Source: JBHGXV01 sp041920505 (GTDB lineage Bacteria > Bacillota > Bacilli > Brevibacillales > Brevibacillaceae). Taken from it: a stretch of DNA of 64,000 bases. Below the pieces are notes generated by a model that did not search any database, was not told where the DNA came from, and saw only the letters and a list, made by a program, of their open reading frames with translations. This document shows, piece after piece, positions 49,701 through 52,802 of the stretch (position 1 is its first letter; each line of letters opens with the position of its first letter). The position numbers were made by a program, and so were the translations under genes. The DNA lies in contig JBHGXV010000012.1 in assembly GCA_041920505.1 (NCBI GenBank), forward strand, positions 38,610 through 102,609. The letters are read 5' to 3'.

Positions 49701-51192
49701 TTACCCATCCAGTCTGCTCGGCAAATTTATTCTGATCGTGGTCAAAATATACACCTTTGTCGATGCTGATTGTCTCGGTACCGTCTCCATCCAAGTCGAG
49801 AATCAACGGGTCATAACGCGGAACCCGAGCCTCTGAGGCATTGTTAAAGATGTCGATGATATCCCCCAGATTCTTGGCAAGACCAGGTCGCAGACCTCTG
49901 ACCAGCTTCTCTAAGTCATACGCTTCGAGGATCCTCCCGTTTGAATCAGCAAATTCGATAAGCTCGACACGTTTGGCAGGAGCCTGATAATTTTTGATCG
50001 TAATTTGATCGGATGTGCCTATGACACTCAACACCAGATTCTCTTGAAACCACCCGTCTTTTTCCATCCGCACTTCGATTTGGTGTTTGTCGATACCAAG
50101 CAGGCGGATCGTGTCTTTTTCCGTATAGAGGGCAAACAACGGGCTTGTCTCTTGGATAATGTCTTTACCGAAGCCAGGTTGGAATATATAAGTGTCCCAC
50201 CCTTTGCCACCTTCGAGGATGTCATCGCCGCCTTTTCCGTAGAGTCGGTCGTCCCCGTCACGCGATTCAATCCGGTCGTCCTCTTCGCTGCCGATGATGA
50301 CATCGTCTTTACCGTCTTTTGCGAAGATGAAATAACCATTCCCAACATAATGCTCGAAGAACACATCATTAAAAGGAATGATCTCCATTCCACGACCGCT
50401 AAAACCCTTAACGTGACCATCATCATCAAATTCAAAATTATTTAAACCATGATAATTCATGGAAGGAGATTGTACAAAAAGAGAAAAGGTGGAGGCAGTG
50501 GGATCAGGAGAAAGATAATTTCCCAAGATGTCAAGCGGACTCGCGGGCGGTGTAAAGATCGTGACTTTATCAAGATCCCCATGATACTCGCCTACCTTAC
50601 GCAGCGTACCTACGTGAATAAACAAATGACCGACCAAGTCCTGTGCATGTACGTAATTAATAATTTTTTCGTTATATACCCCACTGTCATGCTTGCTTTG
50701 TTCATCATCGGAAAGCAGTTGGTATATACCCGGAGCGTTAAAGGTGACAGCCTTGGAATTGGATTTTGCTGCCATGTATTGTGCCAAAGCACCACCCAAG
50801 GAGTGACCGGTCATGTTAATCTCTGGGGGTTTTGCATCCGAACCTGGCGTTGTAATGATTAGTCCATGCTTAAACAGGACACGTTGGTGAAATTCCTCCA
50901 ACTGCGAGATCTGGTCTCTAAGCCCTGCTACCCAACGGACTCCCAAACGTAAATCTTGGTAAACGTCACGAACGAGGTTGTCTAAACCTTGATCTGGCTC
51001 CGTACCACGGCAAGCAATAACGATTTCGCCTGAGATTTCGTTTCGAAAAGCAGCAGCGTAAAAACCTGTACTGCTGTTATCGTCTCCGACTTCAATCACA
51101 GACCAATTCGGTAAATTTTCAAACATTTGGCCTGGCGCTAATGTCTGGTAAGCCAGACCTGACATTATCAAATATTCTTTATCAGTTGCCAT
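25762..51192 (-). CDS. Giant RTX protein with N-terminal class 3 lipase domain (8476 residues)
   Basis: One uninterrupted 25.4-kb frame. Residues 1-290 are a class 3 lipase: nucleophile Ser131 in GHSLGG, probable Asp185 (HAQDLVGH) and His248 (NYHGLNNF). Residues 295-420 are a first RTX block. Residues 459-580 carry four EF-hand-like DxDxDG loops; 640-855 is a helical stretch I do not recognise. From residue 857 to about 8380 run about 46 tandem modules near 163 residues, each with eight GGxGxDxLx nonapeptides and a beta segment like DKLIVKNYF...EKIQFADGTVW. The last 97 residues are a Pro/Thr/Glu-rich linker and a probable uncleaved type I secretion signal. Very few cysteines and no N-terminal signal peptide fit such export. 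AGGTGG lies eight bases before the ATG. The exporter and adaptor follow in the same operon. Confidence 0.95.
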   Translation of the reverse strand: MATDKEYLIMSGLAYQTLAPGQMFENLPNWSVIEVGDDNSSTGFYAAAFRNEISGEIVIACRGTEPDQGLDNLVRDVYQDLRLGVRWVAGLRDQISQLEEFHQRVLFKHGLIITTPGSDAKPPEINMTGHSLGGALAQYMAAKSNSKAVTFNAPGIYQLLSDDEQSKHDSGVYNEKIINYVHAQDLVGHLFIHVGTLRKVGEYHGDLDKVTIFTPPASPLDILGNYLSPDPTASTFSLFVQSPSMNYHGLNNFEFDDDGHVKGFSGRGMEIIPFNDVFFEHYVGNGYFIFAKDGKDDVIIGSEEDDRIESRDGDDRLYGKGGDDILEGGKGWDTYIFQPGFGKDIIQETSPLFALYTEKDTIRLLGIDKHQIEVRMEKDGWFQENLVLSVIGTSDQITIKNYQAPAKRVELIEFADSNGRILEAYDLEKLVRGLRPGLAKNLGDIIDIFNNASEARVPRYDPLILDLDGDGTETISIDKGVYFDHDQNKFAEQTGWVSADDGLLVLDRNNDGDIQDGSELFGDRTRLKDGTFASSGFQALAELDENKDGKITVTDSTFAQLRVWQDSNLNGFVDTDELHSLTDIGITSLSISNTFTNQRDASGNTKMRTGTFTKADGQTGQMADYLFERNTANSEPIEQVEIPEHIQKLPDMEGAGNVLSLHQAMTLDTSGELARLVQTFTQETDPYTRSNLVDQILMKWAGADEIDPSSRGENIDARQLHVLEQFLGRDFVGVDGVNPNLPASNLLKQGYLNLKEKVYNGLNVSTHLSDYYSEITFRWDDTGQLQGDLGQVKTKIMSLLETDPEAGKLALSEFVRMVKSSDLQKRVNFVEFRQAFVQLDRELALIIDTAGMNVVKGTVEQDTLRGSVREDWMSGGAGDDNLIGNFGNDILHGDAGNDTLDGNEQDDVLSGGEGDDRLNGCWGDDQLDGGQGNDTLVGGPDSDTYLFNHGYGIDTIVENDTLANNIDRILMGVGIVPEDLLVSRKGTDLELGIKDTQDKLIIKNYFSTKANEIEKIEFSNGVIWDTQTIRSKLPTLTGTESDDVINGFETDDLITGLSGNDTLTGNGGNDIISGGADGDRLFGGSGNDVLDGGTGNDYLEGGTGNDIYQFVRGTGTDKIMDQDSSQGNLDTIKMAVDILPEDVQVKRNGSNLELILTGTTDSLIITNFFSDASYAVEKVEFANGITWDANTLSAMCSAITGTGKDDTLVGTENGDVITGLAGNDTLRGQGGDDRLIGEEGADMLYGGYGSDTHDGGRGNDYLEDSYGNDTYLFSRGYGIDTIYDSDSTVANVDTIQFGADVLPTDLEVFRNGSNLELTIRGTADKLIIKDYFKSNQYNIEQLKFADGTVWDTKLIIDKSTFIAGTDGDDTLYGNETADLITGFGGNDTLYGQGGHDKIDGGVANDTLYGGSGNDTLIGGPGRDSLEGQSGNDSYHFDRGFGVDVIYDNDSSLGNIDTIVMGASILPTDVTAIRNGNNLELSIIGTTDKLIVKEYFSGTSYEIEKIMFGDDQVVDLKTFAEQSRVITGTDGDDTLNGYETNDVIAGLAGNDTLQGNSGHDKLEGGTGNDRLIGGYGNDTHDGGPGNDSLEDTYGNDIYLFGPGSGHDTIKESDSTTGNTDLIMVTGVLKPSDVNVSRSGNNLVLTITATNERLTVENFFSSKGCEVEKVQFASGETWDVATLKKMTGAIIGTDEDDTVNGFDSDDLLLGLAGNDTLQGNSGNDKLEGGLGNDRLLGGYGNDTHDGGLGNDTLEDSYGNDTYLFSRGAGVDTIIDNDSTVGNNDTILIAADILPTDLTVKRNGDNLEFLIKGTTDKLILQNYFTSSFYEVETIRFADGTVWNTKAIASEMSRQITGTQDDDTLNGYETNDTISGLGGNDRLAGNSGDDKLDGGEGADSLYGGAGADTLIGGAGKDYLEGGSGNDIYVFGPGAGVDTIYDSDSTPANIDKIRFTEGITPDAVSAKRNDTNLVLTFAGAADQLIIKDYYSGSAYEVEKIEFADGTIRDIKSLSEETRQINGTENNDKIYGFETDDMISGLAGADTLYGQNGNDKLYGGDGNDVLYGGTGHDTIDGGAGNDYSEGGSGNDIYLFGRGAGVDTIKDDDTVAGNLDTILLAEGLTPEHITLKRNGNNLELSIKETTDKLIVQNFFNSPNYEIERIQFADGTVWNTATIKEYILAVNGTEGDDVLNGYEANDVLFGHGGNDKLSGGDGDDKLYGGSGVDKLYGGYGNDTLDGGDGTDYLEGAAGNDTYVFQPGFGNDVVFDSDSTPANLDTIRFGEGITADQLMAKRNGNNLELFIKNTADSLVLKDYFANIKNEVEQVQFADGTLLPIAQLLDNVRQLVGTDGDDLITGFDTNDMLAGLAGDDSLYGQSGDDQLSGGLGNDKLYGESGADTLDGGAGADTLGGGFGNDTYVFDRGYGTDRISDQDSSVANKDTIQLGNQIQSRDLLFRRNGEHLEIAVRGTADKLVIQNYFTNSSYEIENIKFADGTIVELKKLIQDQVRITGSDSDDTLIGFDLDEVLIGYNGNDTLMAQGGNDLLEAGSGDDKLYGGAGHDILDTSSGNDYAEGGTGNDVYQFGYGYGIDTFVENDSTEGNLDIIQMNEFVTSADVSAKRNSYNLEISLRGTSDKLIIKDYFLGSAFQIEQIQFANGLVWDIDTLLEINPQVTGTAYDDTLKGTDQDDTLEGLEGNDTLYGYNGNDTLQGGADNDKLYGGAGHDTYDGGAGNDLYEDGLGNDTYLFGRGSGIDTISDIDSTSGNLDKIQMAAELKPEDIEVKRSGNNLELAITGTSDKLIVKDYFNNTSNAVEQIVFANGTVWNTKDLNEIRNVIKGTELDDGLYGSDQSDHIMGLAGDDTISAGSGDDHIEGGSDQDTLYGEYGADVLDGGSGRDTLQGSYGNDTYVFGRGYGVDTITDEDDTVANVDTILFGSNITPADIEAKRNGSNLELSIKGTNDKLIISNYYASAVYEIEKIQFADGTVIDTQSIANGSSRIVGTAGDDTLNGSDANDMIYGQEGSDTIDAGYGNDHLDGGAGSDRLVGNDGNDTFVGGTGNDRMEDSFGNDTYLFERGTGLDTINDNDSTVGNRDKVQLVDLTPDQVEVKRSGNNLILTIKESADRLTIENFFNNPTYEIEAFEFADGTVWDVSAVKAQIGALQGTADDDTLYGFETADIIYGNGGNDQLYGQSGNDRLNGGAGNDKLYGEYGNDILDGGAGSDYLEDNYGNDTYLFGRGSGTDTVYDSDSTVGNLDTIMLGADVTPEQVQLTRSGNNLILSIKDTTDKLTIKDYFSNSSNEVEKIQFADGTIWDTKTIARSNRQYTGTDGDDTLYGYETNDLVSGLGGNDQLYGQGGDDRLDGGAGSDKLYGGAGADTLDGGLNRDYLEGNAGNDIYVFTRGTGIDTIYDNDSTVGNIDMIQLGAGITPQDLVVMRNGNNLEIGIKETTDKLIIKDYFSNSIYEVEKVVFADGTVINTKLLADAGRNITGTDGDDTLYGYETNDTISGLAGNDQLYGQGGNDQLDGGAGNDKLYGGYGADTLQGGMGNDYLEDSYGNDTYLFGRGSGKDTINDNDSTLANKDIIKLDADITPNDLMAKRVGSHLELNIKGTEDYLTIQNFFNNNTYEIEEIQFADGTVWDPAKVKSMTTAITGTADDDTLYGFEGADLLYGLEGNDTIDGGSGNDTIDGGAGNDMLYGSYGSDTLDGGAGNDYLEGGSGNDTYVFDLGTGTDTVYDSDSYVGNVDTIRMGEGIQPADVTVSRSGSNLVLSLKGTTNKLIVKDYFAGKSYEIEKIQFADGTIWTTKQIAETGRRVTGTENDDALYGFETDDLISGLEGNDTLDGGDGHDKLDGGPGQDKLMGGYGNDMLDGGEGNDTLEDSYGNDTYLFNRGSGIDTINDADSTVGNIDVILMGADIAPSDLTVRRKSSDLEITINGTDDKLIVKNYFSGQSYEIEKIQFVDGTVWDTKAIIDSTRTVSGTANDDTLYGYEQNDFITGLAGNDTLYGQGGYDKLEGGSGQDKLYGGYGNDTLDGGVGNDYLEDSYGNDTYLFNRGYGVDTIKDDDTTIANVDIIRFGEDILPEDIEVRQSGNSLILAIKGTSDQLIVDNYFHNSAYEIEKIQFADGTVWSMERIRELLSSTVGTSNDDTLYGFNTSDTILGLAGYDTLYGKDGNDRIEGGTGDDRLYGDNGADTLDGGPGNDNLEGGSGNDTYLLTRGTGEDTIYESDTTIANVDIIQVAANIAPQDVEVKRRSNSLDVIIKGSQDKLTVSNYFSGNEYTVEQIQFADGTVWDAKTILQAVTTITGTSGSDNLSGFEMDDVMTGLEGNDILSGQDGNDRIEGGEGNDDLFGGYGRDILDGGTGNDDSEGSYGNDTYVFGRGYGIDTIYDNDSTAGNLDTVQLKEDILPSDIQQVRNGSNLEIAITGTTDKLIIKNHFYSKSNEVEKIRFDNGTVIDLVATQPTVTELAGTEGNDTISGTDLDETITGLAGVDSLSGNSGHDRLFGGAGADKLYGGYGNDTLDGGADNDTLEGGYGDDTYLFSKGYGEDTIVDHDPSVGSLDTIQLGPDVTPADVEVKRNGNNLELIIKGTSDRLIVKDFFNSVRYEIENIQFADGTIWKAKDMLSIRNQIVGTASDNTLYGTGLDDDISGLAGNDTLYGDYGNDRLLSGDGADKLYGGYGKDTLDGGTGNDYLEGGSGSDIYVFGRGYGQDSVYEYELSYDNQDIIQIASDLKPEDIEVKRNGNNLELIIKGTTDKLIVTEYFNSKYYEVETIQFADGTVWQYADIIDKLGTLTGTVGDDKLFGFETDDVISGLAGNDTLYGQGGDDKLDGGLGTDKLYGGSGNDVLDGGTDNDTLEGNEGNDTYLFGRGSGADIVYESDSALANKDTIRIANDLTPADIQLRRSSNNLELTIKGTTDKLTIRDFFSDKTYQVEQIQFVDGTTWDAKAIFDKLGNLTGSAGDDTLSGQDGVNDWMIGLAGNDILYGKGADDRLEGGEGADELYGGSGQDTLDGGTGNDYLEGNSGNDTYVFTRGFGTDKIRDEDNSLTNSDMVTFGQDILPEQIDMKRSGDNLELLIKGTSDRLIVENYFKNKAYEVEQFRFADGTTWDFDTIFAKLSNTVGTAGDDALYGYDSSDSLQGLAGNDTLYGQAGDDRLEGGEGADKIYGGSGQDTLDGGTGNDYLEGNAGNDTYVFNRGYGVDTMNETDSGDDTVTFGADILPANVEVKRNGSNLELLIRETADKLVITNYFYSKSAEIEKFKFADGTVWNANTILEKLGGGISGTEGNDTINGFDSDDYIRGLGGNDALNGGYGNDRLEGGAGTDKLVGSYGDDLLDGGEDNDTLEGGSGNDTYLFGSGYGTDTITDYDYSNGGIDSIKFGENVLPDQVTVKRLGNDLELGIKDTTDKLIVKEYFSSKSYEVESVQFADGTVWDANTIMGKLGAINGTESADTLYGFETNDALFGLAGNDTLYGQGGHDRLEGGAGTDKLYGSSGNDTLDGGADSDTLEGGTGDDTYFFGRGYGIDTINENDSTSGNVDVIRLADDIMPDDIEVKRNSNNLELIIRGTTDKLIVSNYFNSKQYEVETIQFANGMVWDNSIVMAKLSTINGTAGDDTIYGFDSNDTIQGFEGNDKLIGSYGNDRLEGGAGTDKLVGASDSDVLDGGEDNEGGSGNDTYVFNRGYGVDTINEYDSYHYSSGGIDVVTLGADILPADIEVKRNGNNLELILKGTTDKLIIRDYFSGKSYEVEMIRFADGTTWDATTILTKLSSLTGTEADDTLRGFDTNDALSGLGGNDSLYGNGGDDRLEGGAGADQLYGGSGNDILDGGADNDSLQGASGDDTYLYARGNGTDTIYDYESRYANNGNDTIQFADDIRPDQVDVKRNGNNLELLVRDTQDKLIIRDYFSGKSYEVETIKFADGTEWDTAYILERLTSIVGTEGDDTFSGFETNDMLIGLGGNDTLQGQGGHDRLEGGAGADKLYGSFGNDTLDGGLDADDLDGGTGNDTYVFNLGYGVDTIYDSDSTVGQVDTIQFGTDIKPDSIEVKRAGSNLELIITNTTDKLIVKNFFSEKRYEIEQIKFADNTVWDTAIILSKIDTSTNLNNVLGTEADDKLYGTDSADLIKGLAGNDTLYAQSGDDQIEGGDGADLLYADYGNDKLDGGAGNDSLEGSYGNDTYVFGRGYGTDTIYDYDATNSQDVIMLAPDITPDDLEVKRNGYRLELGIKGTGDRLIINDYFYSKSRVVEKIQFADGTFWDEAAIQRKVSNFVPTTGNDTYQGYDVDETLNGLEGDDTLYGNGGDDTLDGGDGADKLYGGSGNDILNGGAGNDYLEGGTDNDTYVFATGSGMDTIYEYDTTLGNVDVIKLGEGILPVHMTTKRIGNDLEIRFANQTDTITIKGYYSSVANEVEKIQFADGTLISLKELTDPGRILTGTVNDDTLAGSEIDDAIRGLEGNDVLNGQAGNDSLYGDQGDDSLYGGTGADTLDGGVDNDTLEGGAGNDIYVFGRGFGQDTINENDASAGTYDLIRFASDIKPSDVEWKQNGNDLVLTIKDTADTLTIKDHFVKPTHEVEKIQFADGTFWIVKNLTGSIRQVTGTEGDDTLNGQKVDELIKGLGGNDTLYGNDGNDRIEGGDGADKLYGGYGDDILDGGAGNDTIEGSTGNDTYLFGRNAGEDIITDYENDSVSPGNDVIVMGADVLPEDLSVKRVGNNLELMIKGTADKLTVSNYFGSKAYAIEKIQFANGTVWEVNDVLGLAGANQIVGTDSAEYLYGSNLNDVIKVMGGNDLVYASDGNDLIEGGAGNDNIYGEYGDDTLDGGADRDSLYGSYGNDTYLFTKGDGIDTIDEYDSSSREMGTDTVLFGADIKPTDIVAKRVDGSLELTVQGTTDKLVISNYFKSQSAVIENIRFADGTTWTFDTVTSKLGAITGTEANDTLIGSSADDLLQGLGGSDTLDGQSGNDRIDGGAGADKLYGYQGNDTLDGGMDNDILEGGANNDTYFFNRGYGVDTITDYDYYTPGDDRIVLGADIKPEDVEVKRNGSDLELFIKGTADKLIVKNYFSQKQYEVEKVEFADGTSWNYQSIEEKLQVINNITGTAAADTLNGGEYSDQIQGLEGNDTLYGNGGDDRIDGGKGADKLYGGYGNDGLDGGSDNDTLEGQWGNDTYIFNRGSGTDSVVEYDGDDVIQFGADIKPEDVEVRRYDSQLEFILKGTADKLIVKEYFTNKSGAVEKFQFVDGTVWDAAVIQQKLGVITGTVADDTLYGSDSSDDVITGLAGNDTISGYAGNDNLDGGIGADKLSGGSGNDVLDGGADNDTLEGQSGNDTYVFARGSGVDTIMDYDSYYSSSGDDTILVGADIKPEDIEVKMINSNLELLIKGTADKLVVKNYFLSKAYEIETIKFADGTTWDATAILQKLSQTIGTPGNDTLNGTGGDDLLIGLEGNDTIYGNNGNDQLEGDTGADNLYGGYGEDVINGGTDNDILEGGAGNDTYLFGTGGGIDTITDYEGSSVDNGIDTVRFAADVRPEDVEVKRNNSNLELLLKGTSDKLIIRNYFSNNSYEVEKVEFANGTVWDSAAIYTKLSNMTGTDTSDTINGTDRDDFIQGLAGNDTLYGNNGNDQIQGGAGSDTMYGGYGNDILDGGADNDTLEGHAGNDTYVFQKGYGVDTITDYDSYNAGTDVVMLGADLKPEDVIIKRNNNSLEFTFAGSFDKLVVTDYFRSKNYEIESFQFADGTTWTYDTIQAKMSNIIGTENADTLNAPESDDLVQGLGGNDTLYGNGGHDHIEGGPGADNLYGGYGNDTLDGGADNDYLEGNEGNETYLFGRGYGVDTIYDFDSTLLNKDTILLPSDIKPEDIEVKRNGSNAELIIKGTTDKLILKNYFSSNSYEVEQIKFADGTVWDINSLMNTTSKLTGTEANDTLYGYDTNDQMMGLGGDDALYASGGNDTIDGGAGNDRIIGDYGDDMLIGGAGNDYLEGGDGNDTYVFQRGFGSDTVYDYDNYYGGSGDTDTIRFDDVSPDEIKVSRTNNNLILSLKDSTDSILIKDYFNNQSYTVETIQFADGTTWDSNSLLERFTKLVGTDGDDTLVGYEQNDVLQGLLGNDTLQGNGGNDRLEGQDGADQLYGGSGDDILDGGAGNDTLAGGNGNDQYLFTRGSGSDLIVENDLTAGNQDIILLGDEVSTNDVELKVQNDDLVLLIKETGDTLIVDEYFDTTAAEIEAIRFADGTKWDAEKIFELSHPIHRLTGTEGSDTLQGHEFIDWINGLGGDDILTGESGDDQLQGDAGRDKLYGGQGADVLDGGSEDDQLYGGAGNDTYLFKKGDGVDIINDHDSYSGGNDILKLTDILPTEVQVTRNSDDLEITVADSADKVIVRNYFLDDTYEVERISFTDGTTWQAEDINELLSQPPSGETTPPATGETQPSTEEATPAATGITSAASFTAQVETQVHQLIQAMVSFDTKSAMGESDLIRLDDHNPFVILAPSYNRFFDKA
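26053..48624 (-). repeat. Tandem array of about 46 RTX modules, period near 489 bp
   Basis: By counting the beta segment that closes each unit I find 46 modules in residues 857-8380, averaging about 163 residues (489 bp). Each unit has eight nonapeptides (about 72 residues), a GNDTYxFxRGxGxDTI strand, an acidic turn with DNDST-like residues, and the segment ending EKIQFADGTVWD. Copies are diverged in sequence but almost constant in length. Adjacent copies around 35.66 and 36.15 kb are nearly identical over about 98 bases. Confidence 0.93.
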
Positions 51193-51219
51193 TTGTTTAC
51201 CACCTCTCCCGTTTATTCA

Positions 51220-52215
51220 TCAGGGCTTAAACTGTCTTACATCGTCGATGTTCACATACTTCGTGACCTGGTCTGCATGTTTGGATTCAAAATGGTAAAA
51301 TTCGTCTCCTGCAAGCTTATCTGATAACGTTGGTTCAAACAGCGCTTGGGGAAAATAGGTCACACGAACCGAGGCCTTTTTTATATCGCGATTCAGTTCT
51401 TGCCAGTGTTTTACCAGGTTAATCATATCAGCACGATCCGAGTCACGGTTTGTTTCTGTCAAATCTCGGAACACATAGATATACAAATGACTACCCAGCA
51501 CTTTTTGCGCCACATCGTGATCCGTAATTGACTTCCCAGACATTGGACCTCGGAGTTCCCCATTGGTAAAAACTCTGATCCTCATCACCGCTTGATCTGC
51601 ATAGATATCATTGGCGATTGGCACCATCACTTTGTTGAGGGAATCGGCCAGATGAACCCCTGCATAATCGTCCTTCATCGTTCGATTAAAATCTTCAGTA
51701 ACATCAAAAGAGAGCCATGTACGCGCCTTCGGATGGACACGTACGATATACTCCTTCGTCGCCCAGATTTGCGAACTGCCTTCAACAATGAACTCTTCCT
51801 TATACTTGTCTTGCAGGTAGTTCAGGGCTCTTTGTTCAACGTCTTTCAACACTTGTTTAGACGGAAAAAATACGGAACGATACACCCCCCATGTGAGAAC
51901 ATACGCTGAACTGGCAAGCGCTGTACCTAGCAGGATAACAATAAATCGGTTCATCTTATTACCGGGTATATCTTCCCCACTCTTAAACTTGCGTCTGGCC
52001 ACCCAGCCTGCATCAATCAAACTGAGTAGCCAAATGACCGTAGCTACGTAAGGGATAAAACCAAGAGTCAAGAGCAATAAGATAAGCCCCACAGTATAAG
52101 CGACAATGAACAGTACACCTTTTACGTATTGCCGGTTATAAAACTGACCCGCTCCAGGAAAAAACAGTGACAGTAATACTGCTGGTAACACTTGTATCAT
52201 CGTCTTTGTTTTCAC
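51220..52215 (-). CDS. Membrane protein of unknown function heading the RTX operon
   Basis: A 331-residue protein. Residues 1-120 hold about four hydrophobic helices; the first pair is joined by PGAGQFYNRQYVKG, a motif typical of small TM2/DUF5683-like domains. Residues about 125-331 are a soluble, charged domain that I do not recognise, probably outside the cell. The frame starts with GTG at 52215, with GGGGGAGGG unusually close; an ATG at 52200 is an alternative. It ends 27 bases before the RTX gene, so it is almost surely cotranscribed and may assist export or retention of the RTX protein. That role is inference from position only. Confidence 0.75.
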   Translation of the reverse strand: MKTKTMIQVLPAVLLSLFFPGAGQFYNRQYVKGVLFIVAYTVGLILLLLTLGFIPYVATVIWLLSLIDAGWVARRKFKSGEDIPGNKMNRFIVILLGTALASSAYVLTWGVYRSVFFPSKQVLKDVEQRALNYLQDKYKEEFIVEGSSQIWATKEYIVRVHPKARTWLSFDVTEDFNRTMKDDYAGVHLADSLNKVMVPIANDIYADQAVMRIRVFTNGELRGPMSGKSITDHDVAQKVLGSHLYIYVFRDLTETNRDSDRADMINLVKHWQELNRDIKKASVRVTYFPQALFEPTLSDKLAGDEFYHFESKHADQVTKYVNIDDVRQFKP

Positions 52216-52230
52216 GTCCCTCCCCCTGAA

Positions 52231-52245
52231 TAAAAATAATTCTCA
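52231..52245 (-). promoter_or_regulatory. Possible Fur-like box before the RTX operon
   Basis: The minus-strand 15-mer TGAGAATTATTTTTA matches 11 of 14 defined positions of the 7-1-7 Fur box TGATAAT-N-ATTATCA. It lies 15 bases before the first gene. In AT-rich DNA such matches arise by chance, so this is weak. Confidence 0.25.
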
Positions 52246-52746
52246 TTGCGAGCCTATCGCGTAAATCAAAATCCCTAAGCAATCAGCGTGATCCCTTGGT
52301 TCTCATTCTTCATTGAGCCATTTTCAATAAAGTTAAATCTGAAATCTCGTAAGGAATGGGAATGTCGTCAGAAAAACGATGTGAGTCTCGTTGGACGGCT
52401 TATTCTTCCTGTTTTCTGATGGAGTTCGATATCTGGAATTCAAGCCAACTCTGCAACACCTGGTTACTTTCTTCATGGAGTTCCCGGAAGATAAATCTTA
52501 AGTTGAGAGGGGAATATTACGTTTGAGGAATATACTGATAAATAGTGTAGCAAAATATTCCAGTATGTCAAGCGTTAGGGAATCATGCTTTTTCTTGACT
52601 TCAAGTATTTGATTGGATACAGTTACTGTATTTTAGAAGTCCGGTAAAATCCTTGCCGAAAGCAACGGCACGGATGGACCAATGTTAAAACCCCAACAGG
52701 ATTTTTATATCTACGGTGTAACGGTTCATCAAAAACGGCAAAGGGG
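52246..52746. other. AT-rich spacer upstream of the RTX operon
   Basis: About 500 bases without a supported gene, distinctly AT-rich compared with the flanks. It must contain the RTX operon promoter, but I see no pair of good -35 and -10 boxes. AATGAGAA occurs twice on the minus strand (near 52240 and 52304). No RNA gene or repeat is evident. Confidence 0.5.
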
Positions 52747-52779
52747 AATGAAAAAGCCAAGGTCACGCTGCCTTGGCTT
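52747..52779 (-). terminator. Terminator of glpD
   Basis: AAGCCAAGG and CCTTGGCTT (52754-52762 and 52771-52779) form a nine-base stem followed on the minus strand by TTTTTCATT, just after the glpD stop. Confidence 0.85.
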
Positions 52780-52802
52780 CGTTCCATCCTATCCAATCTG
52801 TT

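Noticed and set aside
22149..52215. Search for TolC, HlyC acyltransferase or a LapD/LapG-type retention system near the RTX operon
   Set aside because: None found in this window; the diguanylate cyclase at 2.7 kb is far away and has no visible link.
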